Shown here piece after piece: positions 16,734-25,717 of a stretch of 64,000 bases of DNA. The notes under the pieces were generated by a model. The model searched no databases and was not told the DNA's origin. It worked only from the letters and a program-made list of their open reading frames with translations. Position 1 is the first letter of the stretch; each line of letters starts with the position of its first letter. This stretch comes from Corynebacterium phocae (GTDB lineage: Bacteria > Actinomycetota > Actinomycetes > Mycobacteriales > Mycobacteriaceae): positions 124,001 through 188,000 of the forward strand of contig NZ_VXKJ01000043.1 in NCBI RefSeq assembly GCF_008693075.1, written 5' to 3'. The position numbers and the translations under genes are program-made.

Positions 16734-17723
16734 TTACTTGCGGTGCTTGCCTTCGGGGGGCTGAGTCCGCAGCCGCGGCTTGGGCGTGGCGGGCGCACGC
16801 ATTGCGGGGCCCGGCTTAGAAGAACTAAGTTTTGGTGACGATTTGCTTGCCGCCATGGGTTTCCCCGCAGCGGCGCTCCCCGTTCGGCGCGGTGCGGAGG
16901 GGGCCGGGGCATCTTCCACATCTAACTCGCAGGGCCGGCGCAAAATCAGGTCGAGCACCAGCTCGTTTTCGCGCGCGGTGAAAATTTTCCGGATGGCCTC
17001 CGGACCAAACCTGACAGCCAACGCCGCGACGATAAGACTGAAGGTTTTGTCGATCGGGTCGGAGATAAAAGACTGTAACAGCAACGCCACCGGCTCGGAG
17101 AAATGCAGCAGCTCGAAGAATCTCATCAAGGAAAAGGCTCCTATCGCGGAGCCCCCATTGAGAACCATCAACACGGTGAGCCAAGAAACGCCCGCTGCCA
17201 CCAACCCGGCCACAGCTCCCGTACCCATCACCCGTTCCAGCGTGGTGAGGTGCTTTCCCTTAGCAGCTACGGACACAATCAACGTCGCGAAGATAGCCGC
17301 CATGACGTGGGGAAGCACGTCCGGTGAATAGACGCCCCACATCATCGACGTCAGCCCCGCCGTCAACGCCCCCAACGCAGGCCCCCCAACTATTCCCACG
17401 AGCATAGAACCAACTGTATCCATGTAGAAGGGAAGCCCAAACGCTGCCATAGCAGCACTGCCGACGGAGTTAATCATCACCCCGATTGGAACCAAGAGCA
17501 GGAAAATATCCGGTTTGGAGCCGTAGAACGACAGGAAGAACAAAATGTTCGCCACCCCCAGCACCACCCACAGGACGAGAACCTCGGGTGTGGAAAAAGC
17601 ACTGCCCTGGGAGACAAAAAGCAGGGGGTTTCCGGCCATAGCCATTCCCCACATACCAAGAACGGAAAGCACTCCGATTATCAGGACTACCCGCCGCCAC
17701 TGCACCTTTGGTTCCAAATCCAT
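16734..17723 (-). CDS. Membrane protein resembling an ECF transporter S component
   Basis: 329 residues. About eight hydrophobic segments fill residues 10-235, including FGLPFYMDTVGSMLVGIVGG and PALGALTAGLTSMMWG, a pattern shared by ECF-type substrate-binding membrane components and related sensor domains. The last 80-90 residues are soluble, rich in Pro, Ala, Ser, Lys and Arg, and strongly basic, unusual for a plain S component. No ATPase or T subunit lies nearby, so it would need the shared ECF module or has another role such as sensing. ATG at 17723 has a G-rich site upstream. Function uncertain. Confidence 0.6.
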   Translation of the reverse strand: MDLEPKVQWRRVVLIIGVLSVLGMWGMAMAGNPLLFVSQGSAFSTPEVLVLWVVLGVANILFFLSFYGSKPDIFLLLVPIGVMINSVGSAAMAAFGLPFYMDTVGSMLVGIVGGPALGALTAGLTSMMWGVYSPDVLPHVMAAIFATLIVSVAAKGKHLTTLERVMGTGAVAGLVAAGVSWLTVLMVLNGGSAIGAFSLMRFFELLHFSEPVALLLQSFISDPIDKTFSLIVAALAVRFGPEAIRKIFTARENELVLDLILRRPCELDVEDAPAPSAPRRTGSAAAGKPMAASKSSPKLSSSKPGPAMRAPATPKPRLRTQPPEGKHRK

Positions 17724-17748
17724 GCCCCCAACACTAGTCCATATTTTT

Positions 17749-17787
17749 CAAAACAAACCGCCACCGTCAGAATGTCCACGGTGGCGG
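17749..17787 (-). terminator. Rho-independent terminator
   Basis: Perfect 10-bp stem CCGCCACCGT/ACGGTGGCGG (17758-17767 and 17778-17787), followed on the minus strand by TTTGTTTTG. Ends the transcript of the acidic protein gene. Confidence 0.85.
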
Positions 17788-17825
17788 CTAACTAAGTAAT
17801 TTTCTTTCTACAGCAAGCGCTAGGC

Positions 17826-18710
17826 TTATTCCCCGCTTTTGACGTCTGCTTCCTCATGCCCATCAGTTCCTTCGGAAACCGCGTCATCTTCGAGTTCCAC
17901 GGAGTCCTCGTCAAAGTCGAGGCGGTATGAGTCATCCCCGTCGCCGTCATCTTCACCGAAGATGTCGTAGACGTCTGGCTCGTCGTACTCATCACCATCA
18001 AAAGCCACCAGCTGGGCTTCCCAGTCCAAAGCTTGATCGAATACCAAAGACAGCACGTCGAAAAGGCGGTCAAAGTCCGTGTAGGTTCCAAGCTCCAAGG
18101 TTTCGGCCGGGACTTCAATAACCGGACCTGTAAGGCCCGCTTCACCGGAGGCTGCCAGGGACAGCTGCTCATCACTGCCAATGAGCAGAGCGTCATCTGT
18201 CTCCCACAAGTTAAAGATTGCCTCATCCTCAGCGTCTTCGATCGCTTCTTCGTTGAAGTCAAAGGCCACAAACCGGACAACAGCGCTAGGAATCCCGTCC
18301 ACGGTTTCCACCAGCACCCGCAGCTCGGAATCATTGGCCACTTCCGCCACCACCAGGTTCGGGTTGAAATCATCCTGCGCAAACTCTAGGCCGGCAATAC
18401 GCTCATCCGTGCCTTCCAAAAGGTCACGGAGAACCGTTACCACCTGGTCCGTAGCAATATGCCGGTCAACAGCTTCCACCGCGTCCTCGACCGAGAAAGC
18501 GACGGAAACCAGCACAGCCTCAAAATCCTCGTCGTCCTCATCCACATCTGCCGCAGCGATGTAGACGTTGGCCGCCGGCAAAATTGCGTCAATTTCCACA
18601 AACTGGATTTCCAGGTCAGAGGTGATGGGCACAAACATCACGTCATCATTAACGCGGGACTCAATCCCCTCAGCATCCAGAGCGGCTGCAATATCCTCAA
18701 AGAAGCTCAT
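17826..18710 (-). CDS. Highly acidic protein of unknown function
   Basis: 294 residues with an extreme excess of Asp and Glu (runs such as DEDDEDFE and EDDGDGDDSYRLDFDEDS) and few basic residues, giving a very low predicted pI. No signal peptide or membrane helix. The region up to residue ~110 (FFEDIAAALDAEGIESRVNDD) vaguely resembles YbjN/secretion-chaperone-like folds of actinobacteria, but I cannot confirm this. ATG at 18710 has AGGACA a few nt upstream and is chosen over the upstream in-frame start at 18806. Likely promoter: -10 TAGAAT on the minus strand at 18748-18753. Own terminator downstream. Could be a protein-binding or ion-binding scaffold; unknown. Confidence 0.65.
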   Translation of the reverse strand: MSFFEDIAAALDAEGIESRVNDDVMFVPITSDLEIQFVEIDAILPAANVYIAAADVDEDDEDFEAVLVSVAFSVEDAVEAVDRHIATDQVVTVLRDLLEGTDERIAGLEFAQDDFNPNLVVAEVANDSELRVLVETVDGIPSAVVRFVAFDFNEEAIEDAEDEAIFNLWETDDALLIGSDEQLSLAASGEAGLTGPVIEVPAETLELGTYTDFDRLFDVLSLVFDQALDWEAQLVAFDGDEYDEPDVYDIFGEDDGDGDDSYRLDFDEDSVELEDDAVSEGTDGHEEADVKSGE

Positions 18711-19011
18711 GACTGTCCTATCCGCCCAAAGGGGCTTTGTTGCGGGAATTCTATTTTGACTTCCTGCGCCAGCACGGGGCGGCGCAACCTCAAATCTTAC
18801 CCGCAAATGAAGCCACCGGGGAGAGGAAAGGAACTTTTATACGTTCTTGCAGTCAAGGCGCTAAATCTTGACGGGCTCCATACGTAGCGCAGTCCCGAAA
18901 AAGCGCAGTCCCGAAAAGCGCAGTCCCAAGTCCCGAATCTAGGGCGGCGCCCCCCTAGTCCGGGGTGTAGTCCCTAGTCGAGGGTGCAGTCCCTATTCCG
19001 GGGTGTAGTCC
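18711..19011. other. Intergenic region with promoter and two tandem repeat blocks
   Basis: Holds the minus-strand promoter of the acidic gene (TAGAAT, 18748-18753), a 15-16-bp repeat GCGCAGTCCCGAAAA in about three copies (18887-18937), and 19-bp repeats (18953-19028) that reach into the esterase stop. No gene seen. Confidence 0.6.
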
Positions 19012-19028
19012 CTAGTCCAGGGTGTCAA
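18953..19028. repeat. Four 19-bp tandem repeats spanning the esterase stop
   Basis: Units start at 18953, 18972, 18991 and 19010, consensus CCCTAGTCCGGGGTGTAGT. On the minus strand each brings a TAG in the same phase as the true stop (19012-19014), since 19 bp shifts the frame but the stop motif is copied. Confidence 0.9.
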
Positions 19029-20631
19029 GGATAAAGCCCAGCTCCTCCGCCAGGTCAGGCCGGCCGGCTCCCCACTCCCTCATATCGCAATGCTCCCATG
19101 CCCGCCGCCTGAGCTTATGGGGATCCGACTCAACATAGGACTGCGCAGCGAATACCTGGGTCAACCGTTGCCCTTGCACCGCGGGCTGCCCTCCCGGCTG
19201 GAGCCCAGCGCCGGCGCGAGGTGCCACCTGGTAGCGGGGCCAGGTTTTCCCGGGCGCCGCCTGATGGATAAACCGAGCCCAGTGGGCCTGCATGAGCTCT
19301 GAGAGCGCGTCAGATTGCGCGGTGGATCCCAACCTGGTGAGCACCGACATCCGGGAAGACTCCGGATCGCCGAAAATATGTGACAACTCCAAAGAATGCA
19401 GCGCGCCCAGGCCAAGCGCTTCCAAGGCCACCGGGGCAAAGTCAAAGCGGTACATGTAGGTAGGCGCCACTTCAGAGTGCGCGCCGGCGACCGCGACTGC
19501 GGGTGCCCAAAACAGGGCATCGGTAAGTAGTTGCGCAAAATCCGCACGCGTGGTTGCGCCGTTATAGGCCTCAACCACAAACTCGGCCCCCTTAGCGTCA
19601 AAGGAACTGAGCAGCCGCAGACCGCCGCGACGCCTGGCAAATTGCCGCTGAAACAAAAACTTTCCCACACTTGCCTCATCGGAATTAGTGCCAATCAGCA
19701 GCGGCACCGGGTGCTGCCCGCCGCGTTCAAACACGGCTAATGGATGCTCCGGCAAAATATCCCCATCCACCGTTGGGGCGAAGCTGGAATTAAGATTGAG
19801 CAACCCCCGGCCGCGCCACATCATCGACTGACCCGCCCGGATGATATCGGCGAAATCCTGCGCCCGAATATCATCAATACTGCTCATACGGGGAAGCTCC
19901 AGCCGCTCCACCAGCTTGCGAACCCACAGCGTGGACTGCGTCCGCGAATGCACCGTGGCAATGGGTGGGGATTGCGCAATGGCCTTGTGAAAAAGCCCCT
20001 CCGCAGCAGGGCTGGTCATCAACGCCAAGACGGCGGCACCACCGGCGGATTCGCCCATTAAAGTGACGTCATCCGGATCCCCTCCAAAGGCCGCGATGTT
20101 GTCCCGGACCCACTCCAACGCCAAAATCTGATCCGCCATCGCGGGATTGGCGCACGCATGCCCGTCCAGACTGCGCATATCCAAGTACCCCAGCGCACCC
20201 AGGCGGAAATTCACTGATACATACACCACGTCCATCGTGTGGGCCAGTTGGAAGCCCCGCAACATCACCATGTGGGAAGACCCCATAAAGAAGGAACCAC
20301 CGTGGAAATAAACCACCACGGGCAGGCCACCGGAATGTCCCGGGCGAACAACATCCAGGTTGAGACAGTCCTCGCTGCCCACGACCTTATCCGTCCAGGA
20401 ATAGGTGGACTGCGGCGCAACGGGCCCAAACTCCGTACAGTCACGTACCCCATCCCAAGCCTTCGGCGGGTGTGGACCACAGAACCTACGCGCACCAGAG
20501 GTATCCGCCCCAAAGGGTACGCCGCGCCAGGATCGGACCGAAGCCCCGTCGCCCAGGGGTTCTTTCACTCCCCTTACCCAGCCAGCGCGGGTACGGACCG
20601 TCAATGCGTCATCCCAATCCTTGTCTTTCAT
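19012..20631 (-). CDS. Type B carboxylesterase/lipase
   Basis: About 539 residues, alpha/beta hydrolase of the carboxylesterase B family. Signature 2 EDCLNLDVV, oxyanion hole FHGGSFFMGS, nucleophile elbow GESAGG (Ser near residue 205), an acid in NSDEASVG and the His in LHSLELSHIFG are all present, so it should be active on esters. No signal peptide, hence cytosolic. ATG at 20631 is preferred to GTG 20640: the sequence TATTGT ends 7 nt before the ATG, consistent with leaderless expression. Natural substrate unknown. The stop is inside a 19-bp tandem repeat. Divergent from the next gene. Confidence 0.88.
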   Translation of the reverse strand: MKDKDWDDALTVRTRAGWVRGVKEPLGDGASVRSWRGVPFGADTSGARRFCGPHPPKAWDGVRDCTEFGPVAPQSTYSWTDKVVGSEDCLNLDVVRPGHSGGLPVVVYFHGGSFFMGSSHMVMLRGFQLAHTMDVVYVSVNFRLGALGYLDMRSLDGHACANPAMADQILALEWVRDNIAAFGGDPDDVTLMGESAGGAAVLALMTSPAAEGLFHKAIAQSPPIATVHSRTQSTLWVRKLVERLELPRMSSIDDIRAQDFADIIRAGQSMMWRGRGLLNLNSSFAPTVDGDILPEHPLAVFERGGQHPVPLLIGTNSDEASVGKFLFQRQFARRRGGLRLLSSFDAKGAEFVVEAYNGATTRADFAQLLTDALFWAPAVAVAGAHSEVAPTYMYRFDFAPVALEALGLGALHSLELSHIFGDPESSRMSVLTRLGSTAQSDALSELMQAHWARFIHQAAPGKTWPRYQVAPRAGAGLQPGGQPAVQGQRLTQVFAAQSYVESDPHKLRRRAWEHCDMREWGAGRPDLAEELGFILDTLD

Positions 20632-20702
20632 GCAAACCACAATAATTGCGTAGAATAACTAAAGCGCTAATTAGACAAAATCAGAAAGGTTAAAAACCAG
20701 AA

Positions 20703-21479
20703 ATGAAAATTCCATTCTTCGGAAGCAACGACAACCAAGCCGAGGTCGTAGAAAACGTGGAACCCGGGGCCGCCGAGAAACTCAACAGCTCCCTGCGAAC
20801 ACAATGGGCCGAGGAGCAAGGCGAAGGAGACAGCTTCAACACCACCGTGCTCAGTGCGTTGGACAAAGCGGTTGCTTTGCAGTCCGGCACCATTGTCAAG
20901 TACGTGGAGGGGGTTAAAAACCGCAACCCACAGGCCTCCCACCAAGAGCGCCAAGCTGAAATTGATGACCACTTCCTAAAGGTTGTCACCGGTACCGGCG
21001 CCACGGCTGGCGGTGCCTCCGCCATTCCCGGCGTTGGATTCATTACCGGTGCCGCAGCTATCGCCGGCGAATCCTTCGTGTTCCTAGAAGCCGCCACGTG
21101 GTACATCCTGGCCTCGGCCAACCTGCGCGGGATTGACATCACTAACAAAGACCTGCGCCGCGCACTGGTCATGCTGGTGCTCTCCGGAGCCCGCGGCGTA
21201 GCCGTTGTAGACACCTTCTTCGATGAGGCCGGTGACTCCAGTGACAAAGGTGCGCTCAACTCCGTCACCGCCCTCACCCGTTTTTCCGGTCCTAGTCTCA
21301 GCGGCGTGAACAAACGGCTGTCGAAGATCTTCACCAAGCAGATAGCCAAGCGTTTCAAGTGGGCGTGGGTTGGCAAACTCATGCCACTGGGAATCGGTGC
21401 CGTCCTGGGGGGAATTGCCAACCGCAAGCTAGCCCGCATGGTCATGGACAACGCTCATAGGCAGCTAGACAGTCTTTAA
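20703..21479 (+). CDS. Hypothetical protein, possibly EcsC-like
   Basis: 258 residues. The centre has a glycine/alanine-rich amphipathic region (TGTGATAGGASAIPGVG, then ITGAAAIAGESFVFLEA) and the end has another (MPLGIGAVLGGIANRKLARM), an arrangement that recalls the EcsC family, whose role is poorly known; this match is tentative. The N-terminus is acidic and polar. It sits 62 bp from the divergent esterase start, with a TAGAAT box in the shared region, and precedes odhA on the same strand. Probably membrane-associated rather than integral. Confidence 0.6.
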   Translation: MKIPFFGSNDNQAEVVENVEPGAAEKLNSSLRTQWAEEQGEGDSFNTTVLSALDKAVALQSGTIVKYVEGVKNRNPQASHQERQAEIDDHFLKVVTGTGATAGGASAIPGVGFITGAAAIAGESFVFLEAATWYILASANLRGIDITNKDLRRALVMLVLSGARGVAVVDTFFDEAGDSSDKGALNSVTALTRFSGPSLSGVNKRLSKIFTKQIAKRFKWAWVGKLMPLGIGAVLGGIANRKLARMVMDNAHRQLDSL

Positions 21480-21612
21480 ACTGGGAGCGGGATCTACACC
21501 TCGCACTACCCCCGTTTTTTCACTAGTTTCCCAAGAGTCAAATTATTTCCCCAGGACATGACGGCTAAGCCGCGTCCGTTTAATTTGAATCCGCAATCCA
21601 CCCCCCTTCTGC

Positions 21613-21665
21613 GACTGTTTTCACAGTCAAGGCTTTATTATGGGGGAAGGCGTTTAGGGGCCTTC
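21613..21665 (+). promoter_or_regulatory. Two hairpins between the 20703 gene and odhA
   Basis: GACTGT-TTTC-ACAGTC (21613-21628) and GAAGGC-N8-GCCTTC (21646-21665, followed by TGTTT) lie 90-145 nt before odhA. The second looks like a weak terminator; together they could end the upstream transcript or form a leader structure for odhA. Confidence 0.4.
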
Positions 21666-21755
21666 TGTTTGTCGTGCGTACGCCAGGAGGCCCCAACCGC
21701 AATAACTTACTTATTAATCTAGAGTTTTAGCAAGGAAATGAGGCGAGCATCTGCC

Positions 21756-24700
21756 GTGAGCAACTCGAACATCTTTGGCCCCAATGCGTGGCTGATTGAC
21801 GAACAGTTCCAGCAGTATTCCGAAGACCCGAATTCGGTCGACAAAGAATGGCGCGAATACTTTGAAGCCAACGGAGCCCCGAAGTCTCCTGAGTCATCCC
21901 CAGCCAAGGACGCAGCTACTTCCCCGGCCGCTGTGAAAAAGACCGAAGGCTCCACGATTGCTAAGAAGCAACAAGTGCGGAAAACCGAGGTTTCCGAGGC
22001 CGCCAAGGAATCCAAGGTAACAACCGAGAAATCCCAAAAGAAGGCCGCTGAAAAACCGGCCCGCAAGGACCAGCCCGCGTCTCCACTCGACCGCATAGGT
22101 GACGCACCGAAAGCCGGAGCCTCGCAGCTCAAGGGCATGTTCAAGGCCATTGCCAAGAACATGGACGAGTCCCTGACTATCCCGACCGCAACCACCGTCC
22201 GCGACATGCCGGTGAAACTGATGTGGGAAAACCGTGCCCTCATCAACGAACACCTCAAGCGCACCCGCGGCGGCAAGATTTCCTTCACCCACATCCTGGG
22301 CTACGCAATGGTTAAGGCCTCCCAGATCCACCCCGGCATGAACGTGCGTTACGAGGAAAAAGACGGCAAGCCCCACGTTGTCCAGCCCGAGCACATCAAC
22401 CTAGGCCTGGCCATTGACCTTCCCCAGAAAGACGGCAGCCGCGCCCTAGTGGTGGCAGCCATCAAGGAATGTGAAAACAAGTCTTTCACCGAGTTCATTG
22501 ACGCCTACGAAGACATTGTTAACCGTTCCCGCAAAAACAAGCTGACCATGGATGACTTCACCGGGGTCACCATCAACTTGACCAACCCCGGCGGTATTGG
22601 CACGCGCCACTCCATCGCCCGGCTGACCAAGGGCTCCGGCGCCATCATCGGCGTGGGCTCCATGGACTACCCCGCAGAATTTGCCGGCGCCTCCGCAGAC
22701 CGCCTGGCAGAACTAGGCGTTGGCCGCCTGGTCACCATGTCCTCCACCTACGACCACCGCGTCATTCAGGGTGCGGAGTCCGGCGAATACCTGCGCACTC
22801 TCTCCCAGCTCATCAACGATGACAAGTTCTGGGACGAGCTATTTGACTCCATGCAGGTCCCTTACCAGCCTTTCCGCTGGGCACAGGACGTCCCCAACAC
22901 CGGAGTGAACAAGGACGCCCGCGTCCTCCAGCTCATCGAGGCCTACCGTTCCCGTGGTCACCTGCTGGCTAACGTCAACCCCCTAGGCTGGAAGCAGCCT
23001 GGCCTGCCTTGGCCAAATCACCGGGACCTGGACATGCAGACCTACGGCCTGACCATCTGGGATCTGGACCGTTCCTTCAAGGTCGGCGGATTTGGACACA
23101 AAGAATCCATGACGCTGCGTGAGGTTCTCTCCCGCCTGCGTGCCGCCTACACCCAAAAGGTGGGCTCCGAATTCATGCACATCATGGACCGTGATGAGCG
23201 TGAATGGCTGCGCGAGCGCCTGGAGGCCGGCCGGCCAAAACCCACCAATGCTGAGCAGAAATACATCCTGCAGAAGGTCAACTCCGCAGAAGCTTTTGAA
23301 AACTTCCTCGGTACCAAGTACGTAGGACAAAAGCGTTTCTCCCTTGAGGGTGCGGAGTCCATGATCCCGTTGATGGACGCCATCATCGACACCGCTGCCG
23401 GCCAGGGCCTCAAGGAGGCCGTGATAGGTATGCCACACCGTGGCCGTCTCAACGTGTTGTTCAACATCGTTGGCAAGCCACTGGCAGACATCTTCGGTGA
23501 GTTTGACGGCAACTACAAGGGTGGCCAGCAAGGCGGATCCGGTGACGTGAAGTACCACCTGGGCGCTGAGGGCGAGTACCTGCAGATGTTCGGTGACGGA
23601 GAAATCAACGTCACGCTTGCCGCCAACCCATCCCACCTCGAGGCCGTCAACCCGGTACTCGAGGGGCTGGCCCGCGCCAAGGAAGACCTCATCGCCGAAC
23701 CCGGCGAGCACCCCGTTATCCCTATCACCCTGCACGGTGACGCCTCCTTCGCCGGCCTAGGAGTAGTCCAGGAGACCATTAACCTCTCCCAGCTGGACGC
23801 CTACACCGTGGGCGGTACCGTCCACATTGTGGTCAACAATCAGGTTGGGTTTACCACCACCCCGGATTCCGGCCGCTCGACCTTCTACGCCACCGACCTA
23901 GCCAAGGGCTTTGACTGCCCAGTCTTCCACGTCAACGGCAATGACCCGGAGGCCGTGGTATGGGTTGGCCAACTAGCCACCGAATACCGCCACAAGTTTG
24001 GCAAGGATGTCTTCATCGACCTCATCTGCTACCGCCTCCGCGGCCACAATGAGGCTGATGACCCCTCCATGACGCAGCCATTGCTCTACGACGTCATCAA
24101 AGACCACAAGGGCGTACGCGAGTCTTATACCGACGAGCTCATCGGCCGTGGCGATCTTTCGGATGCAGAGGCAGAGGCAGCAGCGCGCGACTTCCACGAC
24201 CAAATGGAATCCGTCTTTGCTGACCACAAGGAAGCCGAAGAGCAGGCACCACGTGAACAGTTCGGTATCACCGATTCACAGGAACTGCCACACGGCTTGG
24301 ACACCTCCATCACCGCCGAAGAACTAGCCGCGCTGGGACAGGCCTACTTGGATACTCCAGAAACCTTCCAGTACCACAAGCGTGTTCACAAGATTGCGGA
24401 AACCCGCGCCAAGAACGCCATCGAAGGTGGCATTGACTGGGGCTTCGGCGAACTAGTGGCCTTTGGATCCCTAGCCAACGCCGGGCGCCACGTGCGCCTA
24501 GTCGGTGAGGATAGCCGCCGCGGCACATTCACCCAGCGCCACGCAGTGGCGTTTGACCCCACCGACGCTGAGGAATTCAATCCGCTCAACGAGCTTGCGC
24601 TCAAGCGCGGCAACGGTGGCAAGTTTGAGGTCTACAACTCCGCTCTCACCGAGTTTGCTGGCCTTGGCTTCGAGTACGGCTACACCCTGGGTAACGAGGA

Positions 24701-25496
24701 CGCGGTTGTGGCCTGGGAAGCGCAGTTCGGCGACTTCGCCAACGGCGCCCAGACCATCATTGACCAATACATTTCCTCGGGTGAGGCCAAGTGGGGCGAG
24801 CTCTCCTCGCTCATCCTGCTACTGCCCCACGGCTACGAGGGCCAGGGGCCGGACCACTCCTCCGCACGCATCGAGCGTTTCTTGCAGCTGTGCGCGGAAG
24901 GTTCCATGACCGTTGCCCAGCCAACCACGCCTGCAAACCACTTCCACCTCCTGCGCCGTCAGGCACTTGGCTCATTGAAGCGCCCACTGGTGGTCATCAC
25001 TCCGAAGTCCATGCTGCGTAACAAGGCCGCTACCTCACCAGTTGAAGAATTCACCGAGGTACCCAAGTTCCGCTCGGTCATCAACGACCCCCGCTTCTAC
25101 GACATGTTTGGCAACAAACTCGCTGAAGGCGACAAGGTCAAGACCATCATGTTGGTCTCCGGCAAGCTGTACTACGATTTGGAGAAGAAGCGGGCTGACG
25201 ACGGCCGCGATGACATTGCCATCGTTCGCGTTGAGATGCTCCATCCGATCCCGTACAACCGCTTGGGTGAAGCCTTTGCCGCCTACCCCAACGCCGAGCA
25301 AATCCGCTTTGTTCAGGATGAACCTGCCAACCAGGGCCCGTGGCCGTTCTACAACGAGCACCTCCCTGAGCTCATCCCGGATATGCCAAAGATGGTGCGG
25401 GTCTCCCGCCGTGCACAGTCCTCTACCGCCACCGGTAACACGAAGGTGCATGCCCGTGAGCACGAAGCACTACTCAAGGAAGCTTTTAACGTCTAA
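21756..25496 (+). CDS. odhA: 2-oxoglutarate dehydrogenase, fused E2o-E1o (OdhA/Kgd)
   Basis: TCA-cycle enzyme that decarboxylates 2-oxoglutarate with thiamine diphosphate and passes the succinyl group on. Actinobacterial fusion: short E1 N-terminus (FGPNAWLIDEQF), a Lys/Ala/Glu-rich linker to about residue 110, an E2-type succinyltransferase core ending in STYDHRVIQGAESG (catalytic His) without a lipoyl domain, then the E1o part with GMPHRGRLNVL, ANPSHLEAVNP, HGDASFAGLG and NNQVGFTT. In this group lipoyl groups come from the pyruvate dehydrogenase E2 and OdhI inhibits the enzyme. GTG 21756 is preferred because it gives the N-terminal length of known OdhA; ATG 21738 adds six residues but sits directly on its AAGGAA site. 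Confidence 0.95.
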   Translation: MSNSNIFGPNAWLIDEQFQQYSEDPNSVDKEWREYFEANGAPKSPESSPAKDAATSPAAVKKTEGSTIAKKQQVRKTEVSEAAKESKVTTEKSQKKAAEKPARKDQPASPLDRIGDAPKAGASQLKGMFKAIAKNMDESLTIPTATTVRDMPVKLMWENRALINEHLKRTRGGKISFTHILGYAMVKASQIHPGMNVRYEEKDGKPHVVQPEHINLGLAIDLPQKDGSRALVVAAIKECENKSFTEFIDAYEDIVNRSRKNKLTMDDFTGVTINLTNPGGIGTRHSIARLTKGSGAIIGVGSMDYPAEFAGASADRLAELGVGRLVTMSSTYDHRVIQGAESGEYLRTLSQLINDDKFWDELFDSMQVPYQPFRWAQDVPNTGVNKDARVLQLIEAYRSRGHLLANVNPLGWKQPGLPWPNHRDLDMQTYGLTIWDLDRSFKVGGFGHKESMTLREVLSRLRAAYTQKVGSEFMHIMDRDEREWLRERLEAGRPKPTNAEQKYILQKVNSAEAFENFLGTKYVGQKRFSLEGAESMIPLMDAIIDTAAGQGLKEAVIGMPHRGRLNVLFNIVGKPLADIFGEFDGNYKGGQQGGSGDVKYHLGAEGEYLQMFGDGEINVTLAANPSHLEAVNPVLEGLARAKEDLIAEPGEHPVIPITLHGDASFAGLGVVQETINLSQLDAYTVGGTVHIVVNNQVGFTTTPDSGRSTFYATDLAKGFDCPVFHVNGNDPEAVVWVGQLATEYRHKFGKDVFIDLICYRLRGHNEADDPSMTQPLLYDVIKDHKGVRESYTDELIGRGDLSDAEAEAAARDFHDQMESVFADHKEAEEQAPREQFGITDSQELPHGLDTSITAEELAALGQAYLDTPETFQYHKRVHKIAETRAKNAIEGGIDWGFGELVAFGSLANAGRHVRLVGEDSRRGTFTQRHAVAFDPTDAEEFNPLNELALKRGNGGKFEVYNSALTEFAGLGFEYGYTLGNEDAVVAWEAQFGDFANGAQTIIDQYISSGEAKWGELSSLILLLPHGYEGQGPDHSSARIERFLQLCAEGSMTVAQPTTPANHFHLLRRQALGSLKRPLVVITPKSMLRNKAATSPVEEFTEVPKFRSVINDPRFYDMFGNKLAEGDKVKTIMLVSGKLYYDLEKKRADDGRDDIAIVRVEMLHPIPYNRLGEAFAAYPNAEQIRFVQDEPANQGPWPFYNEHLPELIPDMPKMVRVSRRAQSSTATGNTKVHAREHEALLKEAFNV

Positions 25497-25513
25497 AAGA
25501 TAGCTCTCCTGCG

Positions 25514-25553
25514 GCGCCGCCGCCCCCGCGCGGGGGCGGCGGCGCTGTTTTTT
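25514..25553 (+). terminator. Very strong terminator of odhA
   Basis: GC-only stem of about 16 bp (GCGCCGCCGCCCCCGC and its complement) followed by TGTTTTTT, 18 bp past the odhA stop. Confidence 0.93.
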
Positions 25554-25717
25554 GCCCAAGTCATTGCGGACCACTTTCAGGCGGCCACGGCACGCACGCA
25601 CCCAGAGGGGCTAGAACGTGGCCGGATGCTGGCCTGGTGGCCCGGAAAGCGGTGGGAAAAGTAGCTTAGCTTCCACCCCTGGGTATGCAGCAGCATGAGG
25701 TAGCGCGGGAAGAAGTA

